DNA of 64,000 nucleotides from Synechococcus sp. ATX 2A4 (GTDB lineage Bacteria; Cyanobacteriota; Cyanobacteriia; PCC-6307; Cyanobiaceae): positions 175,530-239,529 of the forward strand of contig NZ_JAGQCV010000004.1 in NCBI RefSeq assembly GCF_024346375.1, given 5' to 3'. Shown piece by piece: positions 1-8,258 of the stretch (position 1 is its first letter; every line of letters starts with the position of its first letter). The position numbers and the translations under genes were made by a program. The notes beneath the pieces were generated by a model. It was not told the origin of the DNA, ran no database searches, and saw only the letters and a program-made list of their open reading frames with translations.

Positions 1-1
1 G

Positions 2-127
2 CCGCCATCGGTACCTCCCTATGAGCTGGCGCTGCGGGAAGGGCTGCTGGTGGGCCTGGATCTCAGCAGGGAAGAACGGGAGTTTCATCAACTCCGCAAG
101 GGGCTGGTGCTGCTGTTCCACTCCTGA
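2..127 (+). CDS. 3' end of a gene cut by the window edge
   Basis: The frame starting at base 2 is open from the window edge to a TGA at 125-127 and encodes about 41 residues (start PPSVPPYELALREG, end KGLVLLFHS). The composition, charged helix followed by hydrophobic tail, looks like the C-terminus of a real protein rather than a shadow. The family cannot be recognised from this fragment. It converges on the diguanylate cyclase gene, whose stop lies about 50 bp away. Confidence is limited because the start is outside the window. Confidence 0.5.
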   Translation, partial: PPSVPPYELALREGLLVGLDLSREEREFHQLRKGLVLLFHS

Positions 128-177
128 GGGCTGGCCTGGCTCAAGTCAGGAAAACAACCCAGCGGGTGCAGGCAAGT

Positions 178-2172
178 TCACTGGTCATCCTCATCGGCGG
201 AGACCACCACCACACTGTTGCGCCCCCTGCGCTTTGCCATGTAAAGCGCCTTGTCCATGCGGGCCAAGAACGTATCAGCGTCGTCGTTGTCAACGTTAAG
301 TGAAGCCACACCTAGGCTAACGCTCACTGAGGTGGCAAGGTCACCACTGGAAATCCTCAGCTCCTTAACTTTCAGCCTCAGGGATTCTGCAATCAACAGC
401 GCTCGGTCCTGTGGGCAGTCGATCAACAGGATGACAAACTCCTCGCCGCCATAGCGAAAACAATAATCAATGGCGCGAATGCCAGTGCTGATCGCATGGG
501 CAACGGCTTGGAGCGCCTTATCGCCAAAGGGATGACCATAGCGATCATTGACCTCCTTGAAGTGGTCGATATCAATGAGGATTCCCATCAAGGGGTGATG
601 GCTTCGCCTAGATCGGGCCACTTCCTCACCCAAGCGCAAGTGAAAATCACGCCGATTTCTACAGCCTGTGAGTGCATCCGTCATGCTCAGCTCGGCCATT
701 TGATCCCTTGATCGGGCGAGCTCAAGGGTGAGTTGATTGATGCGTCGAATCCGCATGTTGATGAGGCTGATCATCGTGGCGAATTCACTGATGGCTGTTA
801 CCGCCAATGTGGGCATCAACATGCTGGATTCTTCTGATAGTTCTGTCCGGGGTTCTGCTAACAATGGCTTCAACAACTTCTGGATTTCGTTTTCGAGTAG
901 TCTTGCAAGCTGCTCCGTAATCAGAACTCCCACCAGCAGCAACAAGCCAAGCAAACCAAATGTGTGCAGCGATTCGGTCTGGAGTTTCTTGATGAGTGGC
1001 GCCGCAGGGGAAACAACGCGTGTGATCACATCATCGGCATTGGCAAGGGTTGTGCCTTGGCCAGTTTGCCGTTGAGTGTCTTGATTGAGCGTTTGAACCT
1101 CCGTCTCCCAGTAGCTATTCAATAGCTTCATAAGTGGTATATTTCCTTCTTGCGGAATCAGCAGGGTTAGCCCTTTCTGGGTCACGTATTTAGCGCTATC
1201 ATCCACGTACTGTCGGTCGAGAAGGCGAAAGAGGGCTGGGTTGGAGTTGGCTTTGAGGATTTTCGCTTGACTTGACTCAGCACTGCCCTTGCGTTCTCTT
1301 TCAATCGCAATACGTTCCCTTCCGATCCAGAAATTTGAGCCTTTGTCATTCAAAAATGAATCAGGTAGGGAGCGGGAGGCATGGGCGATGGTGATGAGAT
1401 TGTTGAGTTCGTCACGCTGCGAAACTTTGACGAGCTGATTGGCAGAGAGCGCCCACGTGATCAATGATGGTGTCAGCAGGGCGAGCAGGCCAAACGCGAA
1501 AATTGCCGTCCGGATGGAGACGCTCTGATCCGGCCGTGGCCGGATCCAAAGCCGGTAAACCAGCACCATTAATACGGCCATCAATGTATTAAGGACTCCA
1601 TTAACAGCTTGCTTCAGAGCAATCAGGGTTGTAGGGGTAAGGTCTACATCGAGGAAGACGTGATAAAAAACGAATGTAAGAGGAATGCCAATGAGCAGCC
1701 AGAACGTGAGGTCGTGAAGGATGATGCGGTCGTTAATCACTCGCTCTTGAGCCTTGGATTCTCTGTTTGTCGCAACCGATAGCCAGGTGATTTCCAGAAC
1801 GTAGATGATTGTTCCCCACGGATGCCCCCAAGCCACCCAAGTGACAAGCGCTGCGATCACGCCGATGATCAATCCCCACCATTGCTGCCAGAGCAGGAGT
1901 GCAAGAATTGCAAAAATTGAACCGAAAACTATATTGACGCCAATCGTGACCGGGAGGTTAATTAGGGTGCCAAAGATGGCCCCCCAGAGGAGCAGGGCGA
2001 AGACCGGTACCGTGGGGTGTGGTTGTCGGGCCGACAAAAAGTGTTTTCCGGCAGGAAATGGCTCCAACTTGAATATACATGGTTGCGGATTGAGAAGGCT
2101 TCTGAATTTCGTATGGACTGTTACTGGGTCTCTGCTGCCAGCTGAATTGGTAGGAGCGTCAAGCCTCCCCAT
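178..2172 (-). CDS. Membrane-bound diguanylate cyclase (GGDEF domain)
   Basis: Predicted to make cyclic di-GMP from two GTP at the inner membrane. The N-terminal ~200 residues hold several hydrophobic segments (about residues 55-200), followed by a polar, probably periplasmic region, another membrane helix near residue 400 and a helical linker. The C-terminal GGDEF domain has the signature RYGGEEF, with GGEEF starting at residue 575. An RxxD product-inhibition site (RAID) lies exactly five residues before GGEEF, so both catalysis and feedback inhibition look intact. No EAL domain is present. The first Met may be too early; the region from FKLEPF onward looks more protein-like. Base composition is visibly lower in GC than the neighbours (48% in the line 1141-1200), which suggests transfer or relaxed composition. 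The signal sensed is unknown. Confidence 0.9.
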   Translation of the reverse strand: MGRLDAPTNSAGSRDPVTVHTKFRSLLNPQPCIFKLEPFPAGKHFLSARQPHPTVPVFALLLWGAIFGTLINLPVTIGVNIVFGSIFAILALLLWQQWWGLIIGVIAALVTWVAWGHPWGTIIYVLEITWLSVATNRESKAQERVINDRIILHDLTFWLLIGIPLTFVFYHVFLDVDLTPTTLIALKQAVNGVLNTLMAVLMVLVYRLWIRPRPDQSVSIRTAIFAFGLLALLTPSLITWALSANQLVKVSQRDELNNLITIAHASRSLPDSFLNDKGSNFWIGRERIAIERERKGSAESSQAKILKANSNPALFRLLDRQYVDDSAKYVTQKGLTLLIPQEGNIPLMKLLNSYWETEVQTLNQDTQRQTGQGTTLANADDVITRVVSPAAPLIKKLQTESLHTFGLLGLLLLVGVLITEQLARLLENEIQKLLKPLLAEPRTELSEESSMLMPTLAVTAISEFATMISLINMRIRRINQLTLELARSRDQMAELSMTDALTGCRNRRDFHLRLGEEVARSRRSHHPLMGILIDIDHFKEVNDRYGHPFGDKALQAVAHAISTGIRAIDYCFRYGGEEFVILLIDCPQDRALLIAESLRLKVKELRISSGDLATSVSVSLGVASLNVDNDDADTFLARMDKALYMAKRRGRNSVVVVSADEDDQ

Positions 2173-2253
2173 CCAGGTTCATGCGTCGTCCGCCCTCCGC
2201 ATCCGCCCCCAGTGTCCAACCCATGAACGGTGACCGAGGGCGCGACCCTCCTT

Positions 2254-2289
2254 TGAGATCAGCCTCTGTGGTGAGATCAGCTTCGGTGG
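2254..2289. repeat. Two tandem 18-bp units
   Basis: Two adjacent 18-bp units, TGAGATCAGCCTCTGTGG at 2254-2271 and TGAGATCAGCTTCGGTGG at 2272-2289, match at 16 of 18 positions. They lie between the start of the diguanylate cyclase gene and the DUF6737 gene, so they could be part of the divergent promoter region. No known factor site is recognised. Confidence 0.55.
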
Positions 2290-2329
2290 CCTCCGTCAGG
2301 ATGGACAGACCCGCCTGTTGGCCTTTCCG

Positions 2330-2626
2330 ATGACCCCATCCGCCCCGTTCTGGAGCCAGAAGCCCTGGTGGTGTCAGCCTTGGTCGATCGTTGCCACGGG
2401 CTCCGCCGTAAGCGTTGCCAGCTGGGTGCTGCTGCAGCGTTGGTGGATCACCACTCCGGTTGTAGCCGCCGTTCTGGCGTGGTGGTGGCTGTTCCTTGTG
2501 TTGGTGCCCGGGGCTACGGCTGCGGATCTCCGGTTGCAGGCCACTGCCGACCGGGATGAGCAAGACCAGGCTTCCAGCGGCGCTGCCGATCAAGGTGTCA
2601 GCAGATCTGCGGATCTTGACCCGTGA
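2330..2626 (+). CDS. DUF6737 small membrane protein
   Basis: A small cyanobacterial membrane protein of unknown function. The N-terminus contains FWSQKPWWCQPWSI followed by two hydrophobic segments (roughly residues 20-60) ending in LVLVPG, which is the pattern I associate with DUF6737. The ATG at 2330 gives a start MTPSAPFWSQ, better than the upstream TTG at 2318. The polar C-terminal tail of about 35 residues is longer than usual and may be poorly conserved. The opposite-strand frame at 2159-2593 is a low-complexity shadow. Confidence 0.7.
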   Translation: MTPSAPFWSQKPWWCQPWSIVATGSAVSVASWVLLQRWWITTPVVAAVLAWWWLFLVLVPGATAADLRLQATADRDEQDQASSGAADQGVSRSADLDP

Positions 2627-2780
2627 CAGCCGGTGACCAGCGCGTGAACAGCTGTTGAAATGGCAACCGTTCCGACAGCAAGGGAGTGCCCAGACACTTG
2701 AATAGAGGGAACTCTCATGGCGCCACCGCAGGGACCCTGCCGATGGTCATCCCCATGAGCCCCGATCAGAGAACGACACC

Positions 2781-2999
2781 ATGAGCTACGAACCGGGTAC
2801 GAGCGAGTGCCGGTTGCTGATCGACAGCAAGGCCCAGATCGAACTGGCCCTGGCCAACCTGGCCAGGCTGGAGAACACCGACCACATCCGCCAGCAGCTG
2901 CTGGCGATCTACAACCAGCTCGAAGGTCTCCACGACCTCAGGCGGGCCCAGCGTCCGGGTCCGATCCCCGTTGCGGCCGGCCTGGATGAAACCGATTGA
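2781..2999 (+). CDS. Small hypothetical protein
   Basis: Encodes 72 residues with a helical, Leu/Ala-rich core (ALANLARLENTDHIRQQLLA) and no membrane segment or signal peptide. Start is the ATG at 2781 behind a weak purine stretch (AGAGAACGAC). The residue composition is normal for a soluble protein, unlike competing frames here, but no family is recognised. Confidence 0.5.
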   Translation: MSYEPGTSECRLLIDSKAQIELALANLARLENTDHIRQQLLAIYNQLEGLHDLRRAQRPGPIPVAAGLDETD

Positions 3000-3343
3000 C
3001 GAAATCTTCCAGGGGCATCGGTCCGCAGCGGGGCCTCCAGGCCGGAGCCTCCTGGGAGCGTGACCACATGGAGATCCGCAGAGGCCAACGGCCAGAAGCC
3101 CTGAACACAATGCGATACCGGTACAGGCAGTCAAGACAGTGATCGGGGGATGGCACCGGCTCCCCTTCTCCATACCGGCGCAAAAACCCTGTCAGTAGCC
3201 CGCCCCCTCCAGCAAGCAAAGCGCCGCCATCGAGGCTCGCTGTCTCCAGCCTCAGCGCGGCGCCGGCCGGATAGCCGGCATGGGGCAGGTGCAGGTGGAG
3301 GGCTCCCCAGCCGGGGAAGCCGAGAAAGGAGAACACGGCTCGG
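3000..3343. other. Intergenic stretch without a convincing gene
   Basis: About 340 bp between two small plus-strand genes. Open frames exist on both strands (for example 2938-3375 minus) but they are Gly/Ala/Arg/Pro-rich with no recognisable domain, as expected for shadow frames in GC-rich DNA. I see no tRNA, clear terminator or repeat. Confidence 0.5.
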
Positions 3344-3901
3344 GTGGCCATGACGGCAAGGCACAGAAGATTCACCTCGTCAGTGCCCTCTCCGTCTCAG
3401 CAGATCCTGGATGGAGGGCGCCTCAGGCGCTCTGCCTATCTCCTGCTTGGGGCGCTGGCGGGCCTGCTGGGTACAACACTGCTGCTCACCGGCTCAGCTC
3501 CAGCAGGTCCTTCGCAGCCGCCTCTGAAGGGCCTGCTGGAGGTGGGTTGGTCGATCGAAGCCGCCGACAGCCACTTGCGCCGGACCGGTTGGAGTCCCGC
3601 TCCCGTGCGCCAGCCGGATGCGCTCGATCGCCTGCGCGCCGGTACCCGCTTGTCCAGCCTGAGCGACTGCTCTGGCACGGGCCTGGGCTTCTGCCGTTAC
3701 GACTACCGCCGCGGTGCCGTGAACCTCAGTGTGATCACGCTTCCGGAGCAGGCGATGCTCGAGCTGATCGAGCCGCAGCAGCCAGCCACCACGAATGGCG
3801 CTCGGGTGGTGCGTTGGCTCCAGGCGGATTCCGAGCGGTCCTGGGGCCTGTGCGCCAGCAGCAGCGCGCCTAACCGGCTGGTGCCCTGCCCCGATCAATG
3901 A
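3344..3901 (+). CDS. Hypothetical membrane-anchored or exported protein
   Basis: Encodes 185 residues. One strong hydrophobic segment (about residues 30-50, AYLLLGALAGLLGTTLLL) acts as an uncleaved anchor or signal sequence; the rest is soluble and probably outside the membrane. Four Cys in the distal half (SDCSG, FCRYD, LCASS, PCPD) could form disulfides there. It shares a 4-bp ATGA overlap with the next gene, so the two are probably cotranslated. A shorter start (ATG at 3350) is possible. No family is recognised. Confidence 0.6.
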   Translation: MAMTARHRRFTSSVPSPSQQILDGGRLRRSAYLLLGALAGLLGTTLLLTGSAPAGPSQPPLKGLLEVGWSIEAADSHLRRTGWSPAPVRQPDALDRLRAGTRLSSLSDCSGTGLGFCRYDYRRGAVNLSVITLPEQAMLELIEPQQPATTNGARVVRWLQADSERSWGLCASSSAPNRLVPCPDQ

Positions 3902-4083
3902 GCCCGTCCGCCGCTGCGTGGTCCCTGGCCTTCCCGGTGCCTGCAATGATCGATCCAGTGGCGGCGGCGGAGATGGTTCCGGAAGACAGGCGCCGGCCGG
4001 CCTGGCTGAACTGGCTCTTCCTGCTGGCGTTCCTCTGGTCGTCGTGGCAGCTGGCCGGGCTCTGGCTGGCCCGGCTCAACTGA
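3898..4083 (+). CDS. Small single-helix membrane protein
   Basis: Encodes 61 residues with one membrane helix near the C-terminus (LNWLFLLAFLWSSWQLAGLWL) and a Pro/Ala-rich N-terminus. Its ATG overlaps the stop of the preceding exported protein, which suggests a two-gene unit whose products may work together at the membrane. No family is recognised. Confidence 0.55.
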   Translation: MSPSAAAWSLAFPVPAMIDPVAAAEMVPEDRRRPAWLNWLFLLAFLWSSWQLAGLWLARLN

Positions 4084-4113
4084 CGCCGCTCCGGAACCGG
4101 CCAAGCCGGGCGC

Positions 4114-4491
4114 TCAGCCGAACCCGTCGGATGGATCAGGTGAATCGCTCAGCGCCTGCCGCAACCGGCCCAGCAGCACCTCTGTGGCCTGCTTGGGGCT
4201 GAGCCCACGGGTACAGGCGGCATCTCGCCAGGCGCGGCTGGTTTTGATCAGTTCCTCCAGCGGCCCAGCCCCGGAGCGCAGGGCTTCGAAGGCCCCCAGC
4301 AGGCGTGCGCGCTCCTCCGCATCCGGCTCGCCACAGACGATGTACTGCATGCCATCGCTGCCGGTGTAGAGCAACGTTCCATCGGGCCCCAGCAGCGGTG
4401 CGGTGGCTGGAATGGGCGGAGTGCGATCGTCCCGCTCGCCTTCCGGCGCATCGCCAGCGGGGAGATCGGACGGACCGGGTGGTGGGGGCAT
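4114..4491 (-). CDS. Hypothetical soluble protein
   Basis: Encodes 125 residues: a Pro-rich N-terminus of about 30 residues, then a small folded-looking region (LLYTGSDGMQYIVCGEPDAEERARLLGAFEALRSG) with charged helices to the C-terminus. No signal peptide, membrane helix or known motif is seen. It lies downstream of and on the same strand as the response regulator/kinase pair, about 80 bp from the kinase stop, so it may be in the same transcript. Confidence 0.55.
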   Translation of the reverse strand: MPPPPGPSDLPAGDAPEGERDDRTPPIPATAPLLGPDGTLLYTGSDGMQYIVCGEPDAEERARLLGAFEALRSGAGPLEELIKTSRAWRDAACTRGLSPKQATEVLLGRLRQALSDSPDPSDGFG

Positions 4492-4573
4492 GGGGGTCGC
4501 GACAGGTGGACAGCGAGGCGGTGGCAGGCAGGCGAAGGCTTGTCCATCATCACCGTCCCGCCAAGGGTTGGGA

Positions 4574-5905
4574 TCAACTCGCCTGGCGTGGGCTCAGCGA
4601 ATGCCCCGTGAAGCGCACGCAGAAGCCGCTGGGTTCGCCCGCGACCAGCGACACATCACCGCCATGGGCGCGGGCGACCCGCTGGGCGATGGATAGGCCC
4701 AGACCGCAATGCCCGTGGCCGCCGCGGGCCTGATCGAGGCGCTGGAAGGGCAGCAGGGCCTGGGAGCGTTGCTCTTCGGCGATTCCCTGGCCCTGGTCCC
4801 AGACCTCCAGTTTGAAACCCTGGCGAGACAGGGCGCGCAGACGGAGCCGCACCGGTGGCTCCCCGTAGCTGAGGGCGTTGTCGATCAGGTTGGCAACGGC
4901 CCGGCCCAGGGCAATCGGTTGCACCCAGGCCTGCACGGGGCTCAGATCGAGTTCGAGCGGCCGGCCGTCGTAGCGCGCCGCCAGTTCCGCCAGCAGCTCT
5001 TCGAGCGGTACCTCCACGGCCTGCTCGCTGCCGCCGCCGCCGGCGAACAGCAGGAACTGGCCCGTGATCCGTTCGAGGTCGTCGAGATCGGCTTCCGCTT
5101 TGGCCCGCTCGCTGCCGTCCAGAACTGGACCCTTGCCGAGCGAAAGGCGCAACCTCAAGCGGGTGAGTGGGCTCTTGAGATCGTGGGCGATGCCTGCCAA
5201 CATCGTGGCCCGGTCCCGTTCGCTGTTGTCCAGCCGTTCGAGCATGGCGTTGAAGTGCCCTGCCAGGCGGCGCACTTCAGGCGCTCCCCGCTGGGAGAGG
5301 CGATCGGGCTGGGTCTCCAGACCGACGCGGCCCAGCGCCCGCTCCAGCTGCCGCAGTGGTCTCTGCACCTCCAGCAGCAGAAACAGGGCGCCCGCCATGA
5401 TGCTGCCGCTCACCAGTGAGAGGGTGACCAGCTGCGGATCAGGCGGCCAGCCGAGCTGGGGGCGGATCGCGGCATAGAGCCACACCGGCTCAAGCGGTGA
5501 GGCCAGCTCGATCCACACCCCGCGGTTCTCGCCCTCGGTGGGCACCACCACCGGGCAGCGCGGCAGGCGGCGGCAAAGTTCGAGCTGAAGCTGGCTGGCC
5601 TGCCGGTCGAGCAGGGCATCACTCGCCTGCCCCTGCCACCAGGGCCGGCGTCGGGGCCGGGGCGGCTGGCCTACGCCGAGCTGCAGTCCGCTGAGCTGGG
5701 ACACCGTGGAGGGCGGAAAGCGCTCCAGCGCCAGCTCCGAAAGCCGCAGATTCAAGGCCACCTGCGGACCCATCTGATCGATCTGAGAGCGGCCCAGGGT
5801 GGAGCCGAGCAGCATCTGCAGCAGCAGCAGGCTCAGACCCCAGCCGCCCAGGAAGAAGCCCCCCAGGCGCCAGAGCAGCGCCGCTGAACGCAGGGAGGCC
5901 GCCAT
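4574..5905 (-). CDS. Sensor histidine kinase (EnvZ-like)
   Basis: Membrane sensor of a two-component system; autophosphorylates on His241 and passes phosphate to the adjacent OmpR-type regulator. Two membrane helices (about residues 12-32 and 160-180) flank a ~130-residue sensing region. A HAMP segment follows (about 180-230), then the H-box AGIAHDLKSPLTRL, an N-box (NLIDNALSYGEP), G1 (WDQGQGI) and G2 (GHCGLGLSIAQR) motifs of the ATPase domain. The D-L-K-S-P-L form of the H-box and overall layout resemble EnvZ. Its start codon is 3 bp after the regulator's stop, so the pair forms an operon. The signal is unknown. Confidence 0.93.
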   Translation of the reverse strand: MAASLRSAALLWRLGGFFLGGWGLSLLLLQMLLGSTLGRSQIDQMGPQVALNLRLSELALERFPPSTVSQLSGLQLGVGQPPRPRRRPWWQGQASDALLDRQASQLQLELCRRLPRCPVVVPTEGENRGVWIELASPLEPVWLYAAIRPQLGWPPDPQLVTLSLVSGSIMAGALFLLLEVQRPLRQLERALGRVGLETQPDRLSQRGAPEVRRLAGHFNAMLERLDNSERDRATMLAGIAHDLKSPLTRLRLRLSLGKGPVLDGSERAKAEADLDDLERITGQFLLFAGGGGSEQAVEVPLEELLAELAARYDGRPLELDLSPVQAWVQPIALGRAVANLIDNALSYGEPPVRLRLRALSRQGFKLEVWDQGQGIAEEQRSQALLPFQRLDQARGGHGHCGLGLSIAQRVARAHGGDVSLVAGEPSGFCVRFTGHSLSPRQAS

Positions 5906-5908
5906 GAC

Positions 5909-6634
5909 TCAGCGGCCCCGCGGGGCTCCATCCGGCACGAACACATAGCCGTAACCCCACACCGTCTGCAGGTAGCGGGGGCGGCTGGCATCGGGTTCAA
6001 TCAGCCGGCGCACCCGCGAAACCTGCACGTCCATGCTGCGGCTGTCGGTGTCACTGTCAGGACCGCGGGCCAGTTCAATCAGGCGCTCGCGGGACAGGGG
6101 GCGGTGGGGATGTTGCACGAAGGCGGCCAGCAGGCTGAATTCCCCGCTGGTGATCGTGACGCTCTTGCCCTCCCGTTCGAGCGTTCGCGCTGAGAGATCG
6201 AGCACGTTGTCGCCGAATTCCACCAGCTCACCGCCAGCCACAGGGGTGCCGGCCGGCAGGTTGCCGCGGCGCCGCAGCACCGCTTCGATCCGGGCGGTGA
6301 GCTCCCGCGGCAGAAACGGCTTGGCCAGGTAGTCGTCGGCGCCCTGCTCAAGGCCGATGATCCGGTCCACGGCCTCGCCCTTGGCCGTGAGCATCACCAC
6401 CGGCAGGTCGTCCTGGTTGTCGCGCAGACGGCGCAGCAGCGTGAGGCCATCCTCACCGGGCAGCATCAGATCGAGCACCACCAGATCGGGGCGCTGGAAT
6501 TCGAGCCGCGCGATCAACTGGAGGCCGTCGTTGAGGCAGCGCACCTCGTAGCCCTGATCGGTGAGGTAGCTGCTGAGCAGCTGGCGAAGTTCAGGGTCGT
6601 CATCCACCACCCAGATGGTGTGGGCTCGGCTCAT
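5909..6634 (-). CDS. OmpR-family response regulator
   Basis: DNA-binding partner of the kinase just downstream. With the start at MSRAHTIWVVDDD the protein has 241 residues: receiver domain with acidic pocket D11-D13, phosphoacceptor Asp55 (VVLDLMLPG), and Lys105 (YLAKPF), then a winged-helix effector domain (SRSMDVQVSRVRRLIE near the recognition helix, GYGYVF at the end). The upstream in-frame extension to 6808 is rejected because receivers start close to the DD motif. It is not RpaA or RpaB, whose N-termini differ; it is the OmpR/EnvZ-like lineage of picocyanobacteria. Its promoter region is shared with the divergent EF-hand gene. Confidence 0.93.
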   Translation of the reverse strand: MSRAHTIWVVDDDPELRQLLSSYLTDQGYEVRCLNDGLQLIARLEFQRPDLVVLDLMLPGEDGLTLLRRLRDNQDDLPVVMLTAKGEAVDRIIGLEQGADDYLAKPFLPRELTARIEAVLRRRGNLPAGTPVAGGELVEFGDNVLDLSARTLEREGKSVTITSGEFSLLAAFVQHPHRPLSRERLIELARGPDSDTDSRSMDVQVSRVRRLIEPDASRPRYLQTVWGYGYVFVPDGAPRGR

Positions 6635-6788
6635 GGCTGGGAAAGGTCCCGTTCTGCACCGACTGTATGGAGGAATGACCTGGGCAAGGCTGAGGGGGCG
6701 GGCGAGGGACATGTTCAAAGGTGACCCAAGCCGGTACTGGTCGGATCCGGTCATGGCTCGCTGAATATCGGCTGGCGCGCGGTCGCCC

Positions 6789-6822
6789 CATGCGAGCACC
6801 TTCTCCATAAGGTGCTCGCATG
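6789..6822. promoter_or_regulatory. Perfect 14-bp inverted repeat enclosing an SD and start codon
   Basis: CATGCGAGCACCTT at 6789-6802 is repeated exactly as its reverse complement at 6809-6822, with a 6-nt loop (CTCCAT). The right arm contains AAGG (6809-6812) and, 7 nt later, the ATG (6820-6822) of the EF-hand gene. In RNA the hairpin would bury both ribosome-binding elements. There is no T-tract, so a simple terminator is unlikely. It could instead be an operator between divergent genes. Confidence 0.75.
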
Positions 6823-7350
6823 CAACGGCTAGGCCCTAGATCCCGACCCCGTCGCGCCGTGCTTCGGGCGCGATGCGACCCTGCGGCGCAGTGGCCGACG
6901 TTGCACCTGCTTTTTCTGCTCGCCGTGGGGTGCCTGGTGGTCAGCCCCGCTGCGGTGCAGTGCAAGGAGACGATGCAACTGCTGAGGTATCAGCAGAAAC
7001 TGGAAGCCTGGTTTCAACGGCTGGATCGGGATGGCGATGGCCGCCTGACCCCGGCCGAAGTGAGGGGGCATCCGTTCCTGGAAATCAATTTCGATCGGCT
7101 TGATTCAGGCCGACGGGGGTATCTGGTGCCCTCCGATCTGGCGCCGAAGCAGCGTCACTTTCTCGGCAGCCGCGTGCAGGAGATGTTCCACCGTGCCGAC
7201 ACCAACCGCGATGGACGGATCAGCCCGGCTGAAGCGGCAGCGTTCCCCTGGCTGTGGCGGCATTTCACCGAGGCGGATCGCAACCGAGACGGCAGCGTGA
7301 CCCTGGAGGAGTTGTGGTTGTTGCGTCGCTCGCTCGCTCCTGGGAACTGA
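6820..7350 (+). CDS. Exported EF-hand protein
   Basis: Encodes 176 residues with an Arg-rich N-terminus, a hydrophobic signal-like stretch (LHLLFLLAVGCLVVS, about residues 27-42) and three canonical calcium-binding loops: DRDGDGRLTPAE, DTNRDGRISPAE and DRNRDGSVTLEE. A fourth, degenerate loop (DSGRRGYLVPSD) lies between the first and second, giving two EF-hand pairs. It probably binds Ca2+ in the periplasm or outside the cell. The start codon sits inside a perfect inverted repeat, so a later start is possible, though the signal peptide would then be shortened. It is divergent from the response regulator. Confidence 0.85.
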   Translation: MQRLGPRSRPRRAVLRARCDPAAQWPTLHLLFLLAVGCLVVSPAAVQCKETMQLLRYQQKLEAWFQRLDRDGDGRLTPAEVRGHPFLEINFDRLDSGRRGYLVPSDLAPKQRHFLGSRVQEMFHRADTNRDGRISPAEAAAFPWLWRHFTEADRNRDGSVTLEELWLLRRSLAPGN

Positions 7351-7382
7351 ATGGCCAGCAATGGAGCTGGTGGTGCTTGGAT

Positions 7383-7829
7383 TCAATGGGGCGGTCGCGT
7401 GGGCGGGCGGATCGTGGTGAGCTTGGCCATGGCCCGGCCCATGGCAGACGGCAGCCGCAGGCTGTTGCCCACCCCCGGAACCAGCAGGCGCACCAGGCGG
7501 AACAACCCGTTGCCCACCAGCAGCAGCGCCCCCACCGCCACGGCCACGACCACCAGCAAGCCCAGCAACTGGGCGAGGCCGGCGAGCAACTGCAACAGCC
7601 CCAGCCCGATCTGGCCAAGGCCGGCGAGCACGGCACTGATCACCTTGCTGACCAGCAGCAGGGAGTCGAGCCGGGACGGCAACTGCAGCAGTGCCACCAG
7701 CAACCCCAGCCCGATCGCCGCATTCAGCAGGGCGAGCAAGCATTCGCGCCAGGGTGAACGGGTGCGTCGCTTGCGAAACACCTTGCGAACCGACGTGGGG
7801 GTGAACCCGGATTCGGGTTTGCGGTTCAT
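7383..7829 (-). CDS. Hypothetical hydrophobic membrane protein
   Basis: With the start at MNRKPESGF the product has 148 residues: a basic N-terminus, then about 90 residues of Leu/Val/Gly-rich sequence (two to three membrane helices) and a short basic C-terminus. This start leaves 10 bp after the stop of the upstream same-strand gene, whereas the longer frame to 7889 overlaps it. No family is recognised; low sequence complexity limits inference. Confidence 0.55.
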   Translation of the reverse strand: MNRKPESGFTPTSVRKVFRKRRTRSPWRECLLALLNAAIGLGLLVALLQLPSRLDSLLLVSKVISAVLAGLGQIGLGLLQLLAGLAQLLGLLVVVAVAVGALLLVGNGLFRLVRLLVPGVGNSLRLPSAMGRAMAKLTTIRPPTRPPH

Positions 7830-7839
7830 CGCCACGGGC

Positions 7840-8151
7840 TCAGGTGTCGAAGGTGTAGCCGGCGCCTCGCATCCAGCGCTCAAACTCAATCAACACCAGT
7901 TCGTTGGGACAATCCACGAGGCTGAGCCCTTCAACAGTGCAGTCGCCCTGGCCGCCGTGATGCAAGGACAGGTGAAAATCCTTGCCGCTGAGCCCGCACA
8001 CTTCCGGATCACTGCGCACCACCACGTCAAGAGAGGCACCCAGGCGAATCACCCGCCGCCGCAATTCTGACCAGCTCTTCGTCATCGGGCCGTGCTCAAT
8101 GCTTCGTTCTCCGGCTTCAACAGTTGGGGGCCCATCGGCTGACGACGCCAT
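7840..8151 (-). CDS. Hypothetical soluble protein
   Basis: Encodes 103 residues, or 81 if it starts at MTKSWSELRRR (8085), which may be the better start because the preceding residues are low complexity. The body (VIRLGASLDVVVRSDPEVCG, SLHHGGQGDCTVEG, LVLIEFERWM) looks like a compact alpha/beta fold. It is followed on the same strand, 10 bp away, by a small membrane protein gene. No known family is recognised. Confidence 0.55.
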   Translation of the reverse strand: MASSADGPPTVEAGERSIEHGPMTKSWSELRRRVIRLGASLDVVVRSDPEVCGLSGKDFHLSLHHGGQGDCTVEGLSLVDCPNELVLIEFERWMRGAGYTFDT

Positions 8152-8258
8152 TTTCTGTCATGGGTGCTTCGATTCTCCCCATGCCCTGCCCAGAAACCTT
8201 GCAAACAGTAGTGGGTGTTTCGTGGCCCAGGTGTTGGGATCGCGACGCTAGCCGCGGC

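Noticed and set aside
2159..2593. A 144-codon minus-strand frame opposite DUF6737
   Set aside because: Gly/Arg/Pro-rich with no domain; the plus strand shows the family signature and membrane helices.
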